A stretch of 49,067 bases of DNA from Pseudobdellovibrionaceae bacterium (lineage in GTDB: Bacteria > Bdellovibrionota > Bdellovibrionia > Bdellovibrionales > UBA1609). Of this stretch, positions 43,712-49,067 are shown one piece after another (position 1 is the stretch's first letter; each line of letters starts with the position of its first letter). The notes beneath the pieces were generated by a model. It saw only the letters and a list, made by a program, of their open reading frames with translations. It did no database searches and was not told the origin of the DNA. The stretch spans positions 1 through 49,067 of the forward strand of contig JABJQG010000066.1 in the NCBI GenBank assembly GCA_018663505.1. Reading direction: 5' to 3'. A program made the translations under genes and the position numbers.

Positions 43712-44176
43712 ATGCAAAAGATTAGCGGTATCATCCCAAACTCAGAAAGAGTGGCCAAGGTTGATTTTAGAGAGAGCGGATCTCTTCGTCCAGGAACGGT
43801 ATCCTTTGGTAGACCTCAGGGATCAACAGCAGTTTCAGAGCGACGTTATTTATCCTCTGCAGACTTAGGTATGAATGCAATCACTGATAGAGATCGTGAT
43901 AATGCAAACAGAGCAGCCATTGTAAACAGGGTTTCTTCTGGATTTTTCATGCATAAAGCTTTACCTGAATTACCAAAAGCATATGATCGTAGCATGGAGC
44001 TATCTAACATTAATACCGAGCCACAGGTTTACTCACAAAGAGCAGATGGTGTGAATTATTCGAATTTTTCTGATGATTCTCTAGATATGCCAGGACTGAG
44101 TGAAACAGCGGTAGAGTCTATGGGAGAAGATCTCGACTACAGCCATCATGGTGAATATTTGGATGTGGAAGCCTAG
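43712..44176 (+). CDS. Putative late flagellar/motility protein of unknown function
   Basis: A 154-aa, Ser/Asp/Arg-rich soluble protein without signal peptide or membrane segment. Notable parts: an N-terminal IPNSERVAKVDFRESG..RPGTVSFGRPQG block and an acidic C-terminus (MGEDLDYSHHGEYLDVEA). I recognise no family; it is not an obvious FlgM. AGGAGG lies 6-7 nt before the ATG. It is preceded by a good sigma-28 promoter, so FliA control and a late flagellar role are inferred. No co-directional gene follows within the next 220 bp. Confidence 0.7.
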   Translation: MQKISGIIPNSERVAKVDFRESGSLRPGTVSFGRPQGSTAVSERRYLSSADLGMNAITDRDRDNANRAAIVNRVSSGFFMHKALPELPKAYDRSMELSNINTEPQVYSQRADGVNYSNFSDDSLDMPGLSETAVESMGEDLDYSHHGEYLDVEA

Positions 44177-44396
44177 AGTTAGAGTTTTAAATTATTCGCT
44201 TCGAGTTAGTGATGAAAGTTGCGTGCTTTAAGATTTCCATTTTAGGTAAAACAATAACAAGTAACAAAATTAACAGTAGTCCAATAGATACTTTTAACAG
44301 GCAAATATTAGCAGAATCGAAATTATAACTATGATGGATTTCAGTAGAACTGCCTCGCTATAAGTTCTAAGTTAAGACGTTTACTAATTAATAAGT

Positions 44397-45551
44397 TCAA
44401 TAAGGGCCAATATCATATTGATCAGTGCAGGTTATTTTTTCTAATAGAAACCCAAAATCCTCTAATGAGGATATTTTATAAACACCCTCTAGTGCTCTTT
44501 TTCTGTTTTTATTTTCTAAGACAATAATATGACTTAAACTCAATTTAATTAAACTACGGATTGCATGTAAGTTCCAGTAGGGGGCTCCCATTTGGATGAG
44601 CATCTCTAGTCGCCATAAAGCTTGTTTTGCATTTTCGGCATGCAGTGTGGCTAAGCCACCGCTGTGGCCAGTGGACAGTGCCATCAATAGATCTTTCGCC
44701 TCTGGTCCCCTGACTTCTCCCATCACTATTCTTTGAGGTCGCATTCTTAAAGCTTCGACCACAAGGTGTTGTTGTTGGTAATCCTTAAATTGTTGAGTGG
44801 GGTCTACTCGAGTTAATAATTTAGTACTCAATGGGTTGGGCAGCTTTATTTCACTGGTATCCTCTATGCAAATAATCCTTTCATTATTAGGGACTTCCTG
44901 CAAAAGGGCATTAAGTACAGATGTTTTTCCTGAACCCGTGGGGCCAATAATTAAAATATTCTTTTTACTTTCCAGAAGAGACTGAATCAGTTGAGTTTCC
45001 CTGGGCGAGGCCCAGCTGTTTTTTTGTAAAAGCTCCAGAGTCCATGGGGATTCTGGATGTTTTCTAAGAGTGACGCAGGTTTCACCTTCAGCCAGAGGAT
45101 TACTAATAATATGTACTCGAAAATTCTTATATGAAAGATTCACACAAGGGGTTTCTATGCTTATTTGTGCGTTAGATTTATTTAAAATTTTTTGAACATA
45201 ATTGTTAAAGGTCATTTTTGACAGAAATTGATCATTATGCATAATGAACTTACCATTAACCTCATACCAGATATTTTGAGGTCCGTTTACTATTATTTCA
45301 GTTAGTGATTCCATATTTAATAATTCATTAAGGGGGCCATCTCCAATGAATTCCTGAAGAATCCTATCCTTAATCATATCATTATGTTCAGATAAAACTT
45401 CATCCACTATTTCAACAATCCATTGGCTGTCCAAAGTACTTGGTTGAATGTCGTTGACTTGGGTAATGTCAAACAGTTGAGTTTTTTGTACTTGTCGTTC
45501 TACGCTTTTATAAGCAAAGGTTAAATCATTGGAAAGTGCTGTTGTATTCAT
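44397..45551 (-). CDS. cpaF: Tad pilus secretion ATPase CpaF/TadA
   Basis: A 384-aa hexameric secretion ATPase that powers assembly or retraction of Flp/Tad pili. Walker A GPTGSGKT (203-210), CIEDTSEIKL (Asp box), RMRPQRIVMGEVRGPEA (Walker B region), STGHSGGLATLHA (His box). The N-terminal domain has ESLTEIIVNGPQNIWYEVNGK, typical of CpaF. AAGGAGC 7 nt before the ATG. Overlaps the 3' end of cpaC by 26 bp. None of the expected partners (tadB, tadC, flp, cpaB, tadZ) is adjacent. Confidence 0.92.
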   Translation of the reverse strand: MNTTALSNDLTFAYKSVERQVQKTQLFDITQVNDIQPSTLDSQWIVEIVDEVLSEHNDMIKDRILQEFIGDGPLNELLNMESLTEIIVNGPQNIWYEVNGKFIMHNDQFLSKMTFNNYVQKILNKSNAQISIETPCVNLSYKNFRVHIISNPLAEGETCVTLRKHPESPWTLELLQKNSWASPRETQLIQSLLESKKNILIIGPTGSGKTSVLNALLQEVPNNERIICIEDTSEIKLPNPLSTKLLTRVDPTQQFKDYQQQHLVVEALRMRPQRIVMGEVRGPEAKDLLMALSTGHSGGLATLHAENAKQALWRLEMLIQMGAPYWNLHAIRSLIKLSLSHIIVLENKNRKRALEGVYKISSLEDFGFLLEKITCTDQYDIGPY

Positions 45552-46878
45552 GCTGAAGCTCCTTTTGTATTGGTGGAGTAATAGAATCCGAAGTTTGACT
45601 TGGCTTAATTATTTCTGGTGTGACAAAAATGAGAAGTTCAGTCTCGTCATTCTGGTAATCATTGCTTGAAAATAGATGTCCAAGAATGGGGATGCTTTTT
45701 AGCACAGGAAGTTGTTCCGCAGATTTCCCCCATTGTTTTCTGATTAAACCAGATAACAATATAGTTTGAGGTTTTTTAAGATTGAAGTGGGTTTTAATTC
45801 GATTTGTTTTTAAACCAGGGACACCTTCCACTGATTGTGAATGATCAATTATGGAAATTTCAACACTGAGGTTTAAATCTAAGTGACCTAATGAGTCGGC
45901 TATAGGCTTAACATTGAGTAATATGCCATGTCTTTTCCAAATAATTCGAGAGACTTTATTATAACCTACTACCTTTATAGGGAACTCACCACCAGCTAAA
46001 AACTCCGCCCTCTCACCACTTTTTGCCAGAAGATTTGGCGATGCCAGAATTTTTCCCAGTCCATTTTCTTCTAAAGCGCGAATTTGTGGTGTAACACGAG
46101 ATAAATTGATAAACTCGGGGATAATCTGCGCTTTAACATCTTGGTTCCAAGAGACCCCCCACTGTTTAGATAGTTTCTTGCTTACTTCGGCAATAACAAT
46201 ATGCACTCTTATAAGTGGTTTAATGGAGATATGTGTGTTAGAAAAATGAGCTTGAACACCATAAGGTTCAAGCAGCTGATTAATGAACTTTTTTTGATCC
46301 TTAAGAGATCCTGAGAAACTAATTTGAAAAAAAGGGCTGTATCTTAAAAGGGGCTGTTCAAATTGGTAGCTACTTAGCAGATTATGAAAATGAATAGAAA
46401 TTCTGTCTTTTAAATCATCATCTATTTCCGCTTGAAAGTAATAAAGTGCACCGGGATGAAAAGCACTAATAGTCTTAATATTTAACCAGTCTTCAAAACG
46501 GTGGAGTTGTCCATAAACCAAAATTCTTTTTTTATCAATTTTTAGCTTTAACCCTAGGGTATTTTTTATTTTTTCAGCCAGTTTTTTATAGAAATTTAAT
46601 TGAGTTTCGTAGACAACAATAATTTTATATTTTTTTAGACCAATTTTTAAGTAGCTTGAACCTAATGTTTTGGGAATCACTTGAATATGAGAATCGTGGT
46701 CAATAATTTTTAATATTTTTCCATCACCAATATGAACTTTTGAGTATGAACTAGCAGTAAAATTTTTAGATTGTCCCAAGGCTAGTACCAGTTCCTCAGT
46801 GGTAGAACTGGCTTGTCCGAACACCGGAAGAAAAAGAAAAATAAGGAAAAATAAGACTAAATGTTTAATAATATCCAT
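45526..46878 (-). CDS. cpaC: Tad pilus secretin CpaC/RcpA
   Basis: Start chosen at ATG 46878 (AAGGTGG upstream); the frame begins 14 codons earlier without a signal. This gives 450 aa: signal peptide (IIKHLVLFFLIFLFLPVFGQAS), an N-terminal pilus-assembly/N0-like domain, and a C-terminal secretin domain (VHIVIAEVSKKLSKQWGVSW, GERAEFLAGGEFPI, ETELLIFVTPEII). It would form the outer-membrane pore of the pilus. Shorter linkers and no clear lipobox. Co-transcribed with cpaF, which it overlaps. Confidence 0.88.
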   Translation of the reverse strand: MDIIKHLVLFFLIFLFLPVFGQASSTTEELVLALGQSKNFTASSYSKVHIGDGKILKIIDHDSHIQVIPKTLGSSYLKIGLKKYKIIVVYETQLNFYKKLAEKIKNTLGLKLKIDKKRILVYGQLHRFEDWLNIKTISAFHPGALYYFQAEIDDDLKDRISIHFHNLLSSYQFEQPLLRYSPFFQISFSGSLKDQKKFINQLLEPYGVQAHFSNTHISIKPLIRVHIVIAEVSKKLSKQWGVSWNQDVKAQIIPEFINLSRVTPQIRALEENGLGKILASPNLLAKSGERAEFLAGGEFPIKVVGYNKVSRIIWKRHGILLNVKPIADSLGHLDLNLSVEISIIDHSQSVEGVPGLKTNRIKTHFNLKKPQTILLSGLIRKQWGKSAEQLPVLKSIPILGHLFSSNDYQNDETELLIFVTPEIIKPSQTSDSITPPIQKELQHEYNSTFQ

Positions 46879-46992
46879 ACACACCACCTTGTAAGCTTTA
46901 GATGAGCAAGATGATTGCAAGCCTTAAGCCAGCTTAATTAAGGGGGGCACCGACCGTTTGTTTTTACAACAAAGACGGCCATTTTTTGTTGT

Positions 46993-48102
46993 CTACTTCA
47001 CCACATCTAAAAGGAATGATACCTCGGTGTGCTCATCCTGTGATTTAAACTCTAAGCTGGAATTTTGTGTTCCAAGAAGGGCCTGGCTAATGCTTAGACC
47101 CAAGCCAAAGCCTTTGGAGTGGTTCATGGTTTCTTCGTTTAACGTAAAAGGCTTTAATATTTTTTGAATAACCGTTTTGGAAATGGCTTCGCCCTCATTG
47201 GTTATGGAAACTTTGGCTTTATAGTTTTCCTGATCTACTAACTTTACTGATAGTTGAATTATTGAGTCTTTATTACAAAATTTTAAAGCATTGTCCATAA
47301 TTCTATCAATAATATTTAAAATAATTTTCTTATCAATAAGTAGTTTTATATCGTCAATATCTTGGGTCACTTGTACGTTTTTATATTTTGCCGGTTTGAT
47401 GTACTTAATATCTATGTCTTCAAACAACACCTTCGAAGAAATCTTTTGAAAATTAAGCTGCACTTGCCCGGTTTCTGCAGAGACTAATTCTAAAACTTCA
47501 TGAATTAAGTGATTTAACTTTTGCACACTTTTTGAAATACGTTGAGTGTAAAGCTCTTGTTCTTCATCTAAAGAAGTTTCCTTAAGAAGCTCCATAAAAC
47601 TTGTGATTACAGTGAGCGGTGTTTTGAGTTCGTGGTTCACTAAGAACATAAAATTATTTTTAGCTTCATCTAGGCTTTTCAGTTCCTCTAGGGCATCACT
47701 TAATGCAATATTTTTTTCCACAAGCTCTTTTCTTAACTCATATTTTTCAATGGCATTACCCACAGTATTGATAAAATCAACGGGGTCCCAGGGCTTAGTA
47801 ATATATCTATAGATTTCCCCTGTATTAATGGCTTTGATTACGGAGTCAATATCTGTATACCCAGTAAGTAAAATGCGAATGGGTTTTGGATTAACCTTGA
47901 TGGATGCTTTCAAAAACTCAACACCAGTCATTTGAGGCATTTTTTGATCACTAATAATAATGGAGACTTCATTGTTACGCAGTAACTCTAGCCCTTCTTT
48001 TGCAGAATTAGCAGTAATCACGTTATATTTTTTTCTAAATACACGTTCCAAAGCAGAAAGAATGTCTTTTTCGTCATCAACACAAAGTAGGGTATGTTTC
48101 AT
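46993..48102 (-). CDS. Response regulator fused to histidine kinase
   Basis: A 369-aa cytoplasmic protein: a receiver domain (VDD 9-11, phosphoacceptor Asp52 in ISDQKMP, Lys103 in TKPWDP), a short coiled coil (about 118-147), HisKA with His157 (FLVNHELKTPLT) and a HATPase domain (N-box DNALKFCNK, G-boxes GFGLGLSISQA). The receiver is at the N-terminus, so phosphorylation there probably controls kinase output. No membrane segment or separate output partner is adjacent. The ATG has no strong Shine-Dalgarno. Confidence 0.9.
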   Translation of the reverse strand: MKHTLLCVDDEKDILSALERVFRKKYNVITANSAKEGLELLRNNEVSIIISDQKMPQMTGVEFLKASIKVNPKPIRILLTGYTDIDSVIKAINTGEIYRYITKPWDPVDFINTVGNAIEKYELRKELVEKNIALSDALEELKSLDEAKNNFMFLVNHELKTPLTVITSFMELLKETSLDEEQELYTQRISKSVQKLNHLIHEVLELVSAETGQVQLNFQKISSKVLFEDIDIKYIKPAKYKNVQVTQDIDDIKLLIDKKIILNIIDRIMDNALKFCNKDSIIQLSVKLVDQENYKAKVSITNEGEAISKTVIQKILKPFTLNEETMNHSKGFGLGLSISQALLGTQNSSLEFKSQDEHTEVSFLLDVVK

Positions 48103-48198
48103 ATAAAGATTATTTTAATGTGATTTAGTTAAAATGTACTAATACAATATTTAAAGTCTAGGACAGTGGTCCTTAAGTCGAGTTTCCGTGGGTTTAAT

Positions 48199-48247
48199 AA
48201 AGAGTTTCTTAATTTAGGACGAAATAGCTTAAGACAAGAAACTCTTT
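48199..48247 (+). promoter_or_regulatory. 12-bp inverted repeat in the leader of the last gene
   Basis: AAAGAGTTTCTT (48199-48210) and AAGAAACTCTTT (48236-48247) are perfect complements; CTTAA/TTAAG inside extends the stem. The right arm ends with TTTT and lies 1 nt before the AGGAG of the gene at 48259. Such placement suggests an attenuator or ribosome-site control rather than an ordinary terminator. Confidence 0.6.
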
Positions 48248-48258
48248 TAGGAGCTTAT

Positions 48259-49067
48259 ATGAAGAAGCAGTTTGGCTTATATAAAATTTACTTTCTGATG
48301 ACGGCACTCATCTGGCTTTTTGCTGGTAATGCACATGCCCAAGCACAGTACCAGATGAATGGATTTGGTGGAAGTAGAGGCGGACAACCCTATTGTGGCG
48401 CTCAAACAGCACAAGCATTGGCTGTCAATTCTAAAGGTGTAAAAAGAAAAGCTGGTGTAGTTGAGGAAGCATTGAAAAAAGAAGAAAGATATAAGAATAA
48501 AAAGTCAGCTCTTTGGAAAGAAATTAAAGCTAGAAAAAAGTTATTAAAGAATAAAAAACATTTAAAGAGTGCTGTTGTGGATCAAATTTTCGATTTTTAT
48601 GCAAATGAGAGAGCGGCATCAGACTATGACCCAGCCTGTGCGAATTCAACAGGAAATGATACAAAAAAAACAAATACTGGTTCAGCAAAAATTGGTGGCT
48701 CCTCAACTGTGTCGGAAGGTGCCCCTGGGTTTACTCCTGTTGATGAACTTTTTTGCTATGAAGAAGATGGAGTAAAAAAGAATGAGTTTCATAATAGAGC
48801 AAATTTAGATGATTTTTCTGCTTTTTGTGGCGTTGATCACTATAAAGGTAAAAAAGCAAAGGATAAACATAAAGAAGCTTGTCAATTAGCCATAGATGGA
48901 AATGGGGATGACGACAGAGATGATGAAGATGAGGACGATGAAGACGAAGAAGATGAGGATATTGATGAAGACGATGATGATGAAGATGAGGACGCCTACA
49001 AAGATTTAGGCTTAGAAGAGCTTTATGAAGACTATCGAGAATTCAAGGGCAAGTGGAAGAGAGTAGA
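48259..49067 (+). CDS. Partial exported protein with long Asp/Glu tract (runs off the window)
   Basis: An ATG after AGGAG opens a frame that stays open to the window end: at least 269 codons. A signal peptide (about 1-29, LMTALIWLFAGNAHAQA) is followed by QYQMNGFGGSRGGQPYCG, a lysine-rich helical part (about 60-110), a cysteine-containing middle (PACAN, LFCYEED, AFCGVD, EACQL), then a tract of about 36 residues made almost only of Asp and Glu (about 215-250). Acidic tracts often bind calcium or basic proteins. No family recognised. The 3' end is missing. Confidence 0.65.
   Translation, partial: MKKQFGLYKIYFLMTALIWLFAGNAHAQAQYQMNGFGGSRGGQPYCGAQTAQALAVNSKGVKRKAGVVEEALKKEERYKNKKSALWKEIKARKKLLKNKKHLKSAVVDQIFDFYANERAASDYDPACANSTGNDTKKTNTGSAKIGGSSTVSEGAPGFTPVDELFCYEEDGVKKNEFHNRANLDDFSAFCGVDHYKGKKAKDKHKEACQLAIDGNGDDDRDDEDEDDEDEEDEDIDEDDDDEDEDAYKDLGLEELYEDYREFKGKWKRV

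Noticed and set aside
1-49067. CRISPR arrays, insertion sequences, transposases, tRNA or rRNA genes
   Set aside because: Looked for and not seen; the only repeats are the inverted repeats and the heptamer tract listed.

Overview
This AT-rich window carries a conserved flagellar export and motor-switch operon (fliL-M-N-O-P-Q-R, flhB, flhA, flhF, flhG, fliA). It is surrounded by housekeeping genes (bifunctional penicillin-binding protein, PcrA/UvrD helicase, SuhB, aspartyl-tRNA synthetase, RpoH-like sigma factor) and by many small, poorly conserved, exported proteins. The gene order, the tandem DUF507 pair, the KamA-type aminomutase, the Tad secretin/ATPase pair and the wealth of secreted proteins suggest a member of the Bdellovibrionota (Bdellovibrio/Bacteriovorax-like) or another delta-proteobacterial lineage. 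That assignment is inference from gene content; no rRNA or tRNA is present to test it. GTG and TTG starts are common, and most were placed by a clear Shine-Dalgarno sequence.

Layout. 1-4.3 kb: secreted proteins, a lipoprotein phosphoesterase and an orphan exported protein. 4.0-7.8 kb: a DUF4143/AAA ATPase wedged into the 3' end of a PBP1 gene, with a decayed copy of that 3' end left on its far side. 7.9-12.2 kb: two DUF507 genes, an outer-membrane barrel, a protein with 18-residue repeats and an exported protein. 12.4-16.3 kb: three leftward exported or membrane proteins. 16.5-20.1 kb: KamA and PcrA, separated by a very long perfect inverted repeat. 20.1-23.6 kb: leftward genes including a secreted protein-arginine deiminase (PAD), a translationally coupled small exported protein, and SuhB. 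23.7-26.6 kb: a SPOR protein, two gene remnants and a trypsin-like protease. 26.6-38.1 kb: the flagellar operon behind a near-consensus sigma-54 promoter. 38.1-41.4 kb: a leftward small-protein/rpoH/nnrS operon ending in a second long inverted repeat. 41.6-44.2 kb: aspS, a third long inverted repeat, and an unknown gene behind a sigma-28-like promoter. 44.4-49.1 kb: cpaF and cpaC, a response-regulator/histidine kinase, and a truncated acidic exported protein.

How they fit together. The sigma-54 promoter upstream of fliL, FliA encoded at the end of the operon, and a sigma-28-type promoter upstream of the 154-aa gene form a plausible flagellar hierarchy in which that unknown gene is a late flagellar gene. 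The secreted PAD, trypsin-like protease, phosphoesterase and many small exported proteins suggest an organism that invests heavily in its envelope or surroundings.

The most unusual items are: a eukaryote-type PAD catalytic domain with a complete Asp/His/Asp/Cys set behind a signal peptide; three long, sequence-unrelated inverted repeats, each starting just after a stop codon; the displaced PBP 3' end; an FlhF whose G2 and G3 GTPase motifs are degenerate; and a roughly 150-bp upstream region shared by two otherwise unrelated exported-protein genes.
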